A DNA stretch of 40,472 nucleotides from DAIDJD01 sp035485275 (GCA_035485275.1 DATHOE010000023.1:1-40472), one strand, 5' to 3'; counted from the stretch's first letter, positions 29,784 to 38,447 are shown. Program-made: numbers and translations. The notes: generated by a model not told the origin, from the letters alone.

Positions 29784-31564
29784 CAGGCCTCCAGCCCGAT
29801 GCGCCGGGCCAGGTGCTCGCGGCGGGCCATCTCGAAGAAGTAGCCTTCCTGCTGCATCAGCTCGTCGGGGCTGCCCTCGGCCGTGATGCGGCCGTCCTCC
29901 AGCACCAGCACGCGGTCGCAGAGCCTCAGGGTGGAGACGCGGTGGCTGACCATGATCACGGCCGCCTCGGGCAGGGCCCGCCTCAGCGCCGGGGCGATGC
30001 GCTCCTCGGTGCCGGTGTCCACGGCGGAGAAGGCGTCGTCCAGGAGCAGGAGGTCGGGCTTGGCGAAGAGGGCCCGCGCCAGCGCCACCCTCTGCTTCTG
30101 CCCGCCCGACAGGTTGATCCCCTTCTCGCCCAGCAGGGTGGCGTAGCCCTGGGGCAGGCCGCCCACGGTCTCGTGCAGGTCCGCGGCCCTGGCCGCGGCC
30201 ACGGCGTCCTCGAAGCGCTCCTGGGGGTCGCCGTCGAAGCTGAACGTGATGTTCTCGAGCACGGTCTCGCTGAAGAGAAAGGGTTCCTGCGCCACCAGGG
30301 CCACCCGCCGGCGCAGGGCCTGGAGCGGCCAGGCCCGCACGTCGCGGCCCCACAGCCGCACCTCGCCGGCCTTCACGTCGTCCAAGCGCAGGGGCAGGCG
30401 CAGGAGCGTGCTCTTGCCGCCGCCCAGGCGGCTGGCGAGGCCAACCCACTCCCCGGGCCGCACCGAGAAGTCCACGCCTTTGATGACGTCCGGCCCGTCC
30501 GCGTAGGAGCACACGACCCCGCGGAACTCCACCACCGGCCGCCCGGGGCTCTCCGGGCGGACCGCCTTTTCCGGCCCGTCCTGGATGGCCGGCGCGGCGT
30601 CGTAGACCTCGTTGAGGCGCTGCATGCTGACCTTGCCCTTGACGTAGGAGTTGCTGGAGACGCCCAGGGCCATGACCGGCCAGGTGATGTTGAGAAGATA
30701 GGCCTGGAACATGGCGAAATCGCCCAGGGTGATATGGCGAGCCGCCAAATCGCGCCCCCCGAAGTAGAACAGCAGCAGCTCGCAGGCCCCGGACAGGAAG
30801 GACAGCAGGGGCCAATACACGGCCTCCACCTTGACCAGGCGCATGTTGCGGGCCCGGTAGGCCTCGCAGGCCGCGTCGAAGCGCCGGTTCTCGTCCGCCT
30901 GGCGGGCGTAGGCGTGGATCACCCTCACGCCGTGGAAGCTTTCCGTGGCCGTCTGGCTCAGGGAGTCCAGCAGGGCCTGGGCCGCGCGCTCGTTGTCGCG
31001 CACCTTCCTCCCCAGGGTGACCACCAGGAAGGGGACGAAGACCATGGGCCACAGCATCTGGGCCGTGAGCAGGGCGTTGGCGCGCATCATGAACGCGATG
31101 GTCAGGGTCACCATGGTCACGCCGTCCACCAGCGCCAGCCAGCCGAAGCCCAGGCTTTCCCGCACGGCGACCAGGTCGCTCATGGCCCGGCTGAGCAGGT
31201 CCCCCACGCGCAGGCGACGGAAAAAGCCGGAGTCCAGGGTCAGCAGCTTGCCGAAGAGCTGGCGGCGCATGCCGTATTCCACGTGGCGCCCCATGCCGAA
31301 GAAGCCCATGCGCCAGCCCCAGCGCAGGCCCCCTTCCAAGGCCACCAGGCCCAGACGCAGGCCGATCCACAGCAGGACCCCGTCGAGGGCGGCGCGCTCG
31401 GCGCCCGGTCCGGCCTTGGCTTTGTACAGCTCATCCAAGGCGAGCTTCAGCAGCCGGGGCAGGTACTGCTCGGCCAGGTCGGTGAGCAGAAGCGCCAGCA
31501 CGCCCACCACGAAGAGGCGGCGCTGTTTTTTGAAGTGAGGGATGAGGTGCCGGAAGGCGTTCAT
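29783..31564 (-). CDS. ABC exporter subunit 1 (degenerate site type)
   Basis: The 593-residue half-transporter has six membrane helices, then an ATPase domain with Walker A LGGGKSTLL, Q-loop VAQEPFLFS, canonical signature NLSGGQKQR, and H-loop MVSHRVSTL. Walker B is LLLLDDAFSAVD, where the catalytic Glu is Asp. Together with subunit 2 (signature LSTGQ) this gives one degenerate and one active ATP site, as in heterodimeric exporters. It starts 26 bases after the RlmI-like gene. Other names in the family include MdlA and MsbA-like proteins. Confidence 0.94.
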   Translation of the reverse strand: MNAFRHLIPHFKKQRRLFVVGVLALLLTDLAEQYLPRLLKLALDELYKAKAGPGAERAALDGVLLWIGLRLGLVALEGGLRWGWRMGFFGMGRHVEYGMRRQLFGKLLTLDSGFFRRLRVGDLLSRAMSDLVAVRESLGFGWLALVDGVTMVTLTIAFMMRANALLTAQMLWPMVFVPFLVVTLGRKVRDNERAAQALLDSLSQTATESFHGVRVIHAYARQADENRRFDAACEAYRARNMRLVKVEAVYWPLLSFLSGACELLLFYFGGRDLAARHITLGDFAMFQAYLLNITWPVMALGVSSNSYVKGKVSMQRLNEVYDAAPAIQDGPEKAVRPESPGRPVVEFRGVVCSYADGPDVIKGVDFSVRPGEWVGLASRLGGGKSTLLRLPLRLDDVKAGEVRLWGRDVRAWPLQALRRRVALVAQEPFLFSETVLENITFSFDGDPQERFEDAVAAARAADLHETVGGLPQGYATLLGEKGINLSGGQKQRVALARALFAKPDLLLLDDAFSAVDTGTEERIAPALRRALPEAAVIMVSHRVSTLRLCDRVLVLEDGRITAEGSPDELMQQEGYFFEMARREHLARRIGLEA

Positions 31565-31589
31565 GGCTTAATAACCATACGCGGCCCGC

Positions 31590-32687
31590 TCAGGCGGCGG
31601 CTTCGGGGGCCAACGAAAAAACAAAGGCCCGCCGGCGGCGGCCTTCGGGGAAATACGGGAGTTCCGGGCAGTCCGGCCCCGGCGCCAGGACCTGGGTCAT
31701 GCGGGCGGCCACGCCGGCCTTGCGCCAGGCGTCCTCCCAGGCCTCGGCCCCGGCCAGGGATTTATGTTCGCTGCTCAGGAGCAGTTCCGCGCCCGGCGCG
31801 GCGGCCTCGGCCAGGGACCGCAGCAGGCGGGGGCCGTGCTTGGCCGCGTCGAAGCGGCCGAAGCTTTCCACGGACTCCAGGGGCAGGTCCACCAGCAGCC
31901 GCTCGGGCCGCCAGGCCACGGCTTTTTTGAGGCCGTTGATGAAGCCCTTTTCCAGGCGCTGGAATTGCCTGGGCTTGGAGGCTTCGGCCGCGGCGGCCTC
32001 GCCGTCGAGGGCGCCCAGGACCAGCACGCGCCGCTCCGGGCAGCTGGCCGCGGCCCAGGCGCGCCAGGAGCGCCGCTCCACGGGCCAGGGCGGGACCGCG
32101 GCGCGGGCGTCCAGGTCCAGGTCCAGCTTGGCGGACAGGCCGTTCTCAAGGGCCTCGAAGCGGGCCGCGCTGAGCGGGGCCAGGGGCGCCCGGTGCCAGG
32201 GGCCCCAGCCCCCCTGGGCGTCGAGGAAACGGCGCCACAGGCCGCGCAGACGGGTCTGGTCGATCAGGGCCTTTTCGATCAGGGGCAGGAAGGGGGCCAG
32301 GCCCTCGGAGGCCGAGCTCAGGAAGGCCAGGGGGCCGCAGGCCTCGCACAGCAGGCCGGGGACCCCGTCCGCTTCCCCGTCCAGAAGCCTGCGCGGCGCG
32401 GCCTTCCCCAATTTGTCCGGGCGCTTGGCCAGGGCCCGCTCCACCACGCCCTGCCACCAGGCCTCGCCCATTTCGCAGCGGCGCTCCCGGCTGACCACGC
32501 GGAAGGCGGGCGAGCGCCGCGGCCCCTCGCTCAGGGCCCAGCCCAGGAAATCCCCGGTGGAGTTCTGGACCTTGAGCAGGGTCCCGGCCGGCGGGGGCAG
32601 GCGGTAGCTGAGCTGGGCGTTGGGGGCGATCCAGGGATGCCCCTTCATCAGGACGGCGGTCCCGGTCAGGGACAGGCGCAGGTTCAT
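31590..32687 (-). CDS. RlmI-like SAM-dependent methyltransferase, divergent
   Basis: The 365-residue protein follows the RlmI/YccW layout: an N-terminal PUA-like domain with LMKGHPWIAPNAQL, a central RRLLDGEADGVPGLL typical of the family, and a C-terminal Rossmann-like region. In the Rossmann part the usual VLDLF-YTGgF motif reads VLVLGALDGEAAAA, and the usual DPP motif reads LLVDLPLESVESF, so SAM binding or catalysis may be weakened. RlmI methylates 23S rRNA cytosine. An ATG five codons upstream (32702) is possible. It lies between nadA and the ABC exporter. Annotated as divergent rather than a confident enzyme. Confidence 0.7.
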   Translation of the reverse strand: MNLRLSLTGTAVLMKGHPWIAPNAQLSYRLPPPAGTLLKVQNSTGDFLGWALSEGPRRSPAFRVVSRERRCEMGEAWWQGVVERALAKRPDKLGKAAPRRLLDGEADGVPGLLCEACGPLAFLSSASEGLAPFLPLIEKALIDQTRLRGLWRRFLDAQGGWGPWHRAPLAPLSAARFEALENGLSAKLDLDLDARAAVPPWPVERRSWRAWAAASCPERRVLVLGALDGEAAAAEASKPRQFQRLEKGFINGLKKAVAWRPERLLVDLPLESVESFGRFDAAKHGPRLLRSLAEAAAPGAELLLSSEHKSLAGAEAWEDAWRKAGVAARMTQVLAPGPDCPELPYFPEGRRRRAFVFSLAPEAAA

Positions 32688-32736
32688 CGCGCCGCGCCGC
32701 AAGGGGGGACGCCCGCGGGCAGGCCCAGGCGGCGCC

Positions 32737-33705
32737 TCAGCATTTGCAGCCGACGAAACTCTCTTGGTAGGGGAGCCCGAGGTCCAGCATGCGCTGGATG
32801 GGGCTCCAGGCCCGCTGGCGCACGCCCTCGGGCACCTTGACCTCGCCGCGCAGGTCCCTGAGGGCGCTGTGGACGCGCTGGAGGCTGTTCATCTTCATGT
32901 GCGGGCAGATGGCCAGGTCGTTGGAGGCGTAGAAGCGCTTGCCGGGGTTCTCCCGCTTCATCTTGTGGATGATGCCGGTCTCGGTGCCGATGATGAACTC
33001 GGGCCCGGGCAGCGCGCGCACCTGCTCCACCATCTGCTCGGTGCTGCAGACGTAGTCGGCCATGGCCGTGACCTCGGGGGGCGCCTCGGGGTGGGCCAGG
33101 ACTGTCGCCGAAGGGTGGGCGCGCTTGAGCGCCATGATGCCCTGCTCCCGCACCTCCATGTGCACGGGGCACCAGCCGTCATAGAGGATCATCTTGCGGC
33201 CGCTGCGGCGCTGGACGTAGGCCCCCAGGAACTTGTCGGGGATGAAGATGATCTCCGCGTCCTCGGGCAGGCTCCGGACCACCTCGACGGCGTTGCTGCT
33301 GGTGCAGCAGATGTCGCTCTCGGCCTTGATCTCGGCGCTGGTGTTGACGTAGGCCACCACCAGGGCCTTGGGGTGGGCCTCCTTCAGGTCCAGGAGGGCG
33401 TCCACGCTGATCATGTCGGCCATGCTGCAGCCGGCCAGGGCGTCGGGCAGGAGCACGGTCTTGGAGGGGTTCAGGATGCTGGCGGTCTCGGCCATGAAGT
33501 GGACGCCGCAGAAGACGATGACCTCGGCGTCGGTGGACTGGGCCTTGCGCGAGAGGCCCAGGCTGTCGCCGACGAAGTCGGCGATGTCCTGCACCTCGGG
33601 GCTCTGGTAGTTGTGCGCCAGGATCACCGCCTTGCGCTCGGACTTCAGGCGCAGGATCTCGGCGGCCAGGTCCAGGGGAGGGGCGTCCTGAAGCGCGGGG
33701 CTCAT
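32737..33705 (-). CDS. nadA: Quinolinate synthase NadA
   Basis: The 322-residue enzyme condenses iminoaspartate with dihydroxyacetone phosphate to quinolinate, using a 4Fe-4S cluster. Visible family motifs are ILAHNYQSPEVQDIADFVGDS (cluster of active-site residues; first 15 are ILAHNYQSPEVQDIA), VFCGVHFMAETA, DICCTSSNAV, ICPHMKMNSL and the C-terminal FVGCKC. Three conserved cysteine sites for the cluster are present. It follows the siroheme decarboxylase by 9 bases. NadB lies further along the same strand; nadC is not in the window. Confidence 0.97.
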   Translation of the reverse strand: MSPALQDAPPLDLAAEILRLKSERKAVILAHNYQSPEVQDIADFVGDSLGLSRKAQSTDAEVIVFCGVHFMAETASILNPSKTVLLPDALAGCSMADMISVDALLDLKEAHPKALVVAYVNTSAEIKAESDICCTSSNAVEVVRSLPEDAEIIFIPDKFLGAYVQRRSGRKMILYDGWCPVHMEVREQGIMALKRAHPSATVLAHPEAPPEVTAMADYVCSTEQMVEQVRALPGPEFIIGTETGIIHKMKRENPGKRFYASNDLAICPHMKMNSLQRVHSALRDLRGEVKVPEGVRQRAWSPIQRMLDLGLPYQESFVGCKC

Positions 33706-33714
33706 GGGCTAAGC

Positions 33715-34764
33715 TCAGACGAGGGAGGGGGAGGACATGAGCTGTTCCGGGGTCTCGGTGAAGTACTTGACCCGCTCCTTCTTGTATTCGCGGGTGCTGT
33801 AGAGCATGCGGTAGTCGTCCAGGCCGCTCTCCGCCTTGATCGCCTCGACCACGCTCTCGCAATCCTCCTTGCTGCGCCCGTGGATCATGGTGAAGACGTT
33901 GTAGGGCCAGCTCTCGAAGACCGGGCGCTTGTAGCAGTGGGTGACCGCCTTGAAGGCCGCCATCTTGAAGCCCAGCTCCTCGCAGCGCTCCTCGGGCACG
34001 ATCCAGACGGCCATGGCGTTGTCGGCGAAGCCCGCGGCGCGGTGACGCAGGATGCTGGCGAAGCGGCGGAAGAACTTGCGCTGCTTCATGTCGGCCAGCC
34101 AGGCGAAGAGCTGCCCCTCGTCCGTGCCCATCTGCCCGGCCCAGCGCGCGAAGGGGCGGGGCTCGATGGGCAGGTCCTCCTGGGTGCAGCGGATGCCGGC
34201 CTTGTCGGCCTCGGTGACCTTGCGGTAGTCCCCCAGCTGGTCGTCGAGGCGCAGCTCGCCGCCTTTGCTGACGTCGACCGCCGCCTTCATGTCGAAATTG
34301 ACGCCGATTTTATAGAGCCTGAGCGTCGGCAGGATGATGGTGTCCTGGGCCCCGGAATCGGCGTGCAGCTTGTCGATGACGCGCTTGAGGTTGCCCTCGC
34401 GCGGGACGGCGATGGTGAACCAGAGGTTGTAGACGTGCTCGCGCTTGTAGTTGTGCGAGACCCCGGGGTGCAGGCTGACCAGGGCGGCCCCGCTGTCCAG
34501 CCGCTCGGGGTCGAACTTCATGGCCACCAGGGTGCTTTTGTAGCCCAGGGCGCGGGTGTCGAAAATGGCCGAGGTCTGGCGGATGATGCCCTTGGACTTC
34601 AGCGCGGCGAAGCGGGTGAGCACCTCGGCCTCGTCCAGGCCGATCTTGGCGCCCAAGGCGGCGTAGGGCCGGCTTTCGAGGGGGAACTCGGCCTGCGCCA
34701 CGTTGAGAAGGCTCTTGTCCATCTCGTCGAGGCTGGCGGCCAAAGAACTGTCGGATTCCTGCAT
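33715..34764 (-). CDS. Fused siroheme decarboxylase (AhbA-AhbB/NirDL type, AsnC/Lrp fold)
   Basis: The 349-residue protein contains two tandem AsnC/Lrp-like halves. Each has a winged-helix (LLNVAQAEFPLESRPYAALG in the first half, IEPRPFARWAGQMG in the second) and a ligand domain with a conserved His/Tyr motif (GVSHNYKREHVYNLWFTI, and AVTHCYKRPVFESWPYNVF). This is the architecture of siroheme decarboxylases, which convert siroheme to 12,18-didecarboxysiroheme in the alternative heme pathway or in heme d1 synthesis. No further ahb or nir genes are visible, so which pathway it serves is undecided. The start ATG is at 34764. Confidence 0.88.
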   Translation of the reverse strand: MQESDSSLAASLDEMDKSLLNVAQAEFPLESRPYAALGAKIGLDEAEVLTRFAALKSKGIIRQTSAIFDTRALGYKSTLVAMKFDPERLDSGAALVSLHPGVSHNYKREHVYNLWFTIAVPREGNLKRVIDKLHADSGAQDTIILPTLRLYKIGVNFDMKAAVDVSKGGELRLDDQLGDYRKVTEADKAGIRCTQEDLPIEPRPFARWAGQMGTDEGQLFAWLADMKQRKFFRRFASILRHRAAGFADNAMAVWIVPEERCEELGFKMAAFKAVTHCYKRPVFESWPYNVFTMIHGRSKEDCESVVEAIKAESGLDDYRMLYSTREYKKERVKYFTETPEQLMSSPSLV

Positions 34765-34848
34765 GGGTTCCTCGTTGGGGCCGGGGCTTGCTGTCGATAA
34801 AAGTGCTTCTTGCGGGGGCGGCGATGCGGCCCGCCGGGCTTAAGCGCC

Positions 34849-35775
34849 TCAGTCCCCGATTGCGCCGGCCACCATGGGGGTGGCTTTCGGCAGCTCCGCG
34901 GGCAGGGGCGCGTCGCGGGCCGGCGCAGGGGCGTCGGAGCGCAGGGCCAGGCCGGCCGGGACCGCGACCAGGGCGGGGGCGGCAGTCGCTGGCGCTCCGG
35001 GAGCCTGGGGCGGGCGGGCCGCGGAAGGGGGCGCGGGGGCCTGCGCAGCGGGCCTCAGCCAACCGGCGGGCAGGGCCCGGGCCAGGAGGGGCCAAAGGCC
35101 CGCGGGCTTGGCCAGGAAAAGGTAGAGCCCGAATCCGAGCAGCAGGGCCAGCGCCAGGGCCGCGGCGAGGACGCCGCGCTTAGCCGGGGCCTTCCTCGGG
35201 GGGGCGGGCCGGGCCGGCTTGGGCGCGGCTTTCGGCGCGGGCGGGGCGGGGGCCGCAAGGGGCTCGGGCCTGGCCGGGGCGCTACGCGCGGCCGGCAGGG
35301 CCTGCATCGCGGCCAGGGCCGTGCCGGGCGCGGCGGTGAGCGGCTGGGCGGGAACGTCGGCGATGGGCGCCGTGTCCTCAAAGTCGGTCTCCCCCCGCGG
35401 TGCCTGGACCGCGTCCGGGGCCGGCGTGGGCGCGGACTTGGCCGCGAGCGGCGGGGGCGGGGCGGCGGCCGCAGGAGCCTTGGGCTTCGGCTTGGGCGCC
35501 GGCCGCCGCTTGAGGAAGCCGAACAGGCCGGGCTTGCGCCGTTGGGACGCGATGAGGGCCTCTATCCGCTGTTCGACGGCCTGGTTCTGCTCCGCGCTCA
35601 GGCCGGCCGGGGCCGCGCCTTCGAAGACCGCCTGGACCTGGGCCAGGACTTCCATGGCCGCGGCAGCGCTGTTCTCGACCTCGTCGCGCAGGGACGCGCT
35701 CTCGGTTTCGTTGTCCCCCAGGCCGAAGAAGCCCGAGACCAGGCGCCGGATTTCCTCGGGGGTCAGCTCAGCCAC
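34849..35775 (-). CDS. Single-pass membrane protein, possible anti-sigma partner
   Basis: The 308-residue product has an acidic, helical cytoplasmic N-terminal region (ELTPEEIRRLVSGFFGLGDN, AEQNQAVEQRIEALIAS). A basic then Ala/Pro-rich stretch follows, one membrane helix (VLAAALALALLLGFGLYLFLA), and an Ala/Pro-rich outer tail. It starts at GTG with AGGAG overlapping the stop codon of the sigma-like gene. That position and the topology suggest an anti-sigma or sensory role, but no zf-HC2 (HxxxCxxC) motif is visible. A FimV- or TonB-like envelope function is an alternative. No family is recognised. Confidence 0.6.
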   Translation of the reverse strand: MAELTPEEIRRLVSGFFGLGDNETESASLRDEVENSAAAAMEVLAQVQAVFEGAAPAGLSAEQNQAVEQRIEALIASQRRKPGLFGFLKRRPAPKPKPKAPAAAAPPPPLAAKSAPTPAPDAVQAPRGETDFEDTAPIADVPAQPLTAAPGTALAAMQALPAARSAPARPEPLAAPAPPAPKAAPKPARPAPPRKAPAKRGVLAAALALALLLGFGLYLFLAKPAGLWPLLARALPAGWLRPAAQAPAPPSAARPPQAPGAPATAAPALVAVPAGLALRSDAPAPARDAPLPAELPKATPMVAGAIGD

Positions 35776-35782
35776 GGGCTCC

Positions 35783-36334
35783 TCATAGTCCGAAGCTTTC
35801 TTTCACCTGCTTGGCCAGGGCCTGGCGCGCGTCCATCAGCCTGCGCATGGCCGCGGCCCAGGAACAGCCCAGGCGCTTGGCCAGGGCCGGCGGGCGCAGG
35901 CCCTCCAGCTCGGCGAGGCCCAGGATCCGGCGCTGCTCCTCGGGGATCTCGTCGATGTCCCCGCGGATCATGAAGTTGACCCGCTCCTTGGGGTCCTGGG
36001 AGATCTCCACCAGGGTCGGTATGGACCCGGCCAGGGCCTCCAGGATCAGGTTCTGCTGGTCGTAGTCCCGGCGCAGCCCCTGCAGGACCTGGAAGCATTC
36101 CCGGGCCGCCAGCACGGAGAGCCAATCCTTCAGGGGCAGCTCCGGCGCGTGTCCCTGCCCCAGCGTGTGGTAGGCGCGCGCATAGGTGCCCACCACGGCG
36201 GAGGGCAGCCCCGCGTCCCCGTCCAGCAGCGAGGCGCAGACCTGCGCGACCTGTTCCCGGGTGGAGACGAAGAGCTCCCGCAGGGCGATTTCCCTGCCGT
36301 CCGCGGCGCCGATGAAGATTTCCTCGTCGGTCAT
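35783..36334 (-). CDS. Divergent ECF-type sigma factor
   Basis: The roughly 183-residue product (from the ATG at 36334) has a region-2-like helical N-terminal part (ALRELFVSTREQVAQVCASLL, AYARAYHTL-like stretch, PLKDWLSVLAARECFQVLQG). The C-terminus resembles sigma region 4, with a helix-turn-helix (IDEIPEEQRRILGLAELEG and LRPPALAKRLGCSWAAAMRRL). Conserved region 2 motifs are weak. The open frame extends 15 codons upstream, but the chosen ATG has AGGG before it. It is followed after 7 bases by the membrane protein, a typical sigma/anti-sigma arrangement. Target promoters are unknown. Confidence 0.65.
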   Translation of the reverse strand: MTDEEIFIGAADGREIALRELFVSTREQVAQVCASLLDGDAGLPSAVVGTYARAYHTLGQGHAPELPLKDWLSVLAARECFQVLQGLRRDYDQQNLILEALAGSIPTLVEISQDPKERVNFMIRGDIDEIPEEQRRILGLAELEGLRPPALAKRLGCSWAAAMRRLMDARQALAKQVKESFGL

Positions 36335-36401
36335 AGGCCCTACTTTAAGCGATTTTCCCGGCGCCTTCCATAGGCCCAATCGGGCGCCATGGGCGCGGAG
36401 C

Positions 36402-36710
36402 TCAGCCCAGTCCCAGGTGCAGCAGGACGTCGTCGCTGGCCATGGTGCGGGGGTTCCAGGGCGGGTTGAACAGGAGGTTGACGTAGACGTCGGCGACGCC
36501 CGGGAGGCCGGCGGCGGCGGCGTGCACCGCGGCCCGCAGCTGGGGGCCGACCGGGCAGGCGATGGAGGTGAGGGTCATGTCCACGACCACGCGCTTGCCT
36601 TCTTCCTCGATTTTGACGCCGTAGATGAGGCCGAGGTCGACGATGGACAGGTTCAACTCGGGGTCAACAATGGGCTTGAGGGCCTCAAAAACTTCCTGTT
36701 CGGTGGGCAT
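36402..36710 (-). CDS. sufT: DUF59/MIP18-family protein (SufT-like)
   Basis: The 102-residue product carries IVDPELNLSIVDLGLIYGV and MTLTSIACPVGPQL, the hallmarks of the MIP18/DUF59 family, with one conserved Cys. SufT-like members help deliver or mature Fe-S clusters. AAGGAG lies six bases before the ATG. It follows sufE by 50 bases and precedes the sigma factor gene by 67 bases. PaaD-type proteins share the fold, but the SUF context argues for SufT. Confidence 0.9.
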   Translation of the reverse strand: MPTEQEVFEALKPIVDPELNLSIVDLGLIYGVKIEEEGKRVVVDMTLTSIACPVGPQLRAAVHAAAAGLPGVADVYVNLLFNPPWNPRTMASDDVLLHLGLG

Positions 36711-36760
36711 GGGGGGCTCCTTGGTGCTGCCTCAGGGACGGCCCGCGGCGCCGGCGGGAC

Positions 36761-37180
36761 TTAAGCGTTGAGCGCCGCCAAGGCGTCCGCTTTCAGCTTC
36801 TGGTAGACGTTGTAGAAGCCGTTGACCCGCGAGGGGGTGAGGGCCTTGATGAGGCCGGTTTTTTCGATGAATTTTGGGTCCACCTGCAGGAATTCGGCCG
36901 GCGTGAGTCCGTCCAGGCCCAGGACCAGCAGGGCGAGCATGCCGTTGACGATGAGGGCGTCGGCGTGGCCCTTCAGCTTCAGGCGGCCGTCGACGAGGGT
37001 GGCGTAGACGTGGACCAGGCTCTGGCAGCCGTGGACCATGCAGTCCTCGGTCTTGCGCTCGGCCGGGATGTCCGGCACCGCGCGGCCCATCTCGATGAGG
37101 GCGTCGTACTTCTCCTCAAGGTCGTCGATCGAGGCCAGTTCGTCGACCATGGCTTGCAGCTTCGGGGGCAGGCTGGGCAT
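36761..37180 (-). CDS. sufE: Sulfur acceptor SufE
   Basis: The 139-residue protein takes persulfide sulfur from SufS and passes it to the SufB scaffold. The active Cys52 lies in VHGCQSLV, as in SufE, and Cys47 precedes it. EKYDALIEMGRAVPDIPAE and VNGFYNVYQKLKADAL are typical. It follows sufS after 9 bases. Confidence 0.95.
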   Translation of the reverse strand: MPSLPPKLQAMVDELASIDDLEEKYDALIEMGRAVPDIPAERKTEDCMVHGCQSLVHVYATLVDGRLKLKGHADALIVNGMLALLVLGLDGLTPAEFLQVDPKFIEKTGLIKALTPSRVNGFYNVYQKLKADALAALNA

Positions 37181-37189
37181 GGCGGCGCT

Positions 37190-38443
37190 TCAGGCCTTCG
37201 CCGCGGCGGAAGCCGCGGGCCTGAGTTTGGAGACCACCCGTTCCAGCCCAGCCACCAGGGCGTCGATCTCGCCGGGGCTGTTGTAGAGGTAGGCGCTGGC
37301 GCGGATGAGCCCGGGCACGCACAGCTCCTCCATCAGGGGCTGGGCGCAGTGGTTGCCCACGCGCACCTCGATGCCCTGGGCGTCGAGCAGGGCGCCGGCG
37401 TCGCCGGCGTCCACGCCCGCTAGGGAGAAGCTGAACACGGCCACGCGGTCCCGGGGGCCGGAGGGGCCGTACAGCTTGAGGCCGTCCACGCCCGCCAGCT
37501 TTTTGAGGGCGTAGGCGCAGAGGGCCTCCTCGTGGGCGCGCAGGGCCTCCCAGCCGATGGCCTTGAGGTATTTGACGGCCGCGCCGAAGGCCACCACGTC
37601 GGCGATGTTGGGCGTGCCGGCCTCGAATTTCCAGGGCAGGCGGTTCCAGGTCACCAGCTCGGGGCTGACGCTGCTGATCATGCTGCCGCCGCCCTGCCAG
37701 GGGGGCATGGCCTCCAGCAGGGCCTCGCGGGCCCACAGCACGCCCACGCCCGTGGGGCCCAGCATCTTGTGGGCGCTGAAGGCCGCGGCGTCCGCGCCGC
37801 ATTGGGCCAGGTTCAGGGGGAAGTGGGGCGCGGCCTGGGCCGCGTCCACGAAGACCATGGCGCCCTTGGCCTTGCCCAGCGCGGCCAGCTCCCCCACCGC
37901 GTTGACGCCGCCCAGCACGTTGCTGACCCAGGTGAAGGCCAGGACCTTGCAGCGCTCCGTGATCAGCGCGCGGGCCGACCCCAAGTCGATGCGGCCGGCG
38001 GCGTCCAGGGGCAGCAGCACCAGCTTGGCGCCGCGCTCCTTGGCGATCATGTACCAGGGCACGAAATTGGCGTGGTGCTCGGAGCGCGACAGCACGACCT
38101 CGTCGCCGGCCATGAGGTTGGCGCGGCCCCAGGCCTGCGCCAGCAGGTTCACCGACTCGGTGGTGCCGCGGGTGAAGACCAGCTCGTTGCCGTTGTTCGC
38201 GCCCACGAAGCGCTCCACCGAGCCGCGGGCCTGCTCATAGGCGGCCGTGGCCTCGCTGCCCAGGCCGTGGGCCCCGCGGTGGATGTTGGCGTTGCTGTTC
38301 TGGTAGAAGCGGACCAGGGACTCGATGACCGCGTGCGGCTTCTGCGAGGTGGCCCCGTTGTCCAGGTACACCAAGGGCCGCCCGTTCACCTGGCGCGCGA
38401 GGATGGGGAAGTCCGCACGGATTCGGTCCAGGTCGTAGGGCAC
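37190..38443 (-). CDS. sufS: Cysteine desulfurase SufS
   Basis: The 417-residue PLP enzyme releases sulfur from cysteine for Fe-S assembly. Motifs include YLDNGATSQKPHAVIESL, TRGTTESVNLLAQAWG, VSNVLGGVN, FSAHKMLGPTGVGVLW with the PLP lysine, and the active-site Cys in VRVGNHCAQPLM (group II desulfurase). The gene starts with GTG. It lies 4 bases after sufD. Confidence 0.97.
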   Translation of the reverse strand: MPYDLDRIRADFPILARQVNGRPLVYLDNGATSQKPHAVIESLVRFYQNSNANIHRGAHGLGSEATAAYEQARGSVERFVGANNGNELVFTRGTTESVNLLAQAWGRANLMAGDEVVLSRSEHHANFVPWYMIAKERGAKLVLLPLDAAGRIDLGSARALITERCKVLAFTWVSNVLGGVNAVGELAALGKAKGAMVFVDAAQAAPHFPLNLAQCGADAAAFSAHKMLGPTGVGVLWAREALLEAMPPWQGGGSMISSVSPELVTWNRLPWKFEAGTPNIADVVAFGAAVKYLKAIGWEALRAHEEALCAYALKKLAGVDGLKLYGPSGPRDRVAVFSFSLAGVDAGDAGALLDAQGIEVRVGNHCAQPLMEELCVPGLIRASAYLYNSPGEIDALVAGLERVVSKLRPAASAAAKA

Positions 38444-38447
38444 GGGG

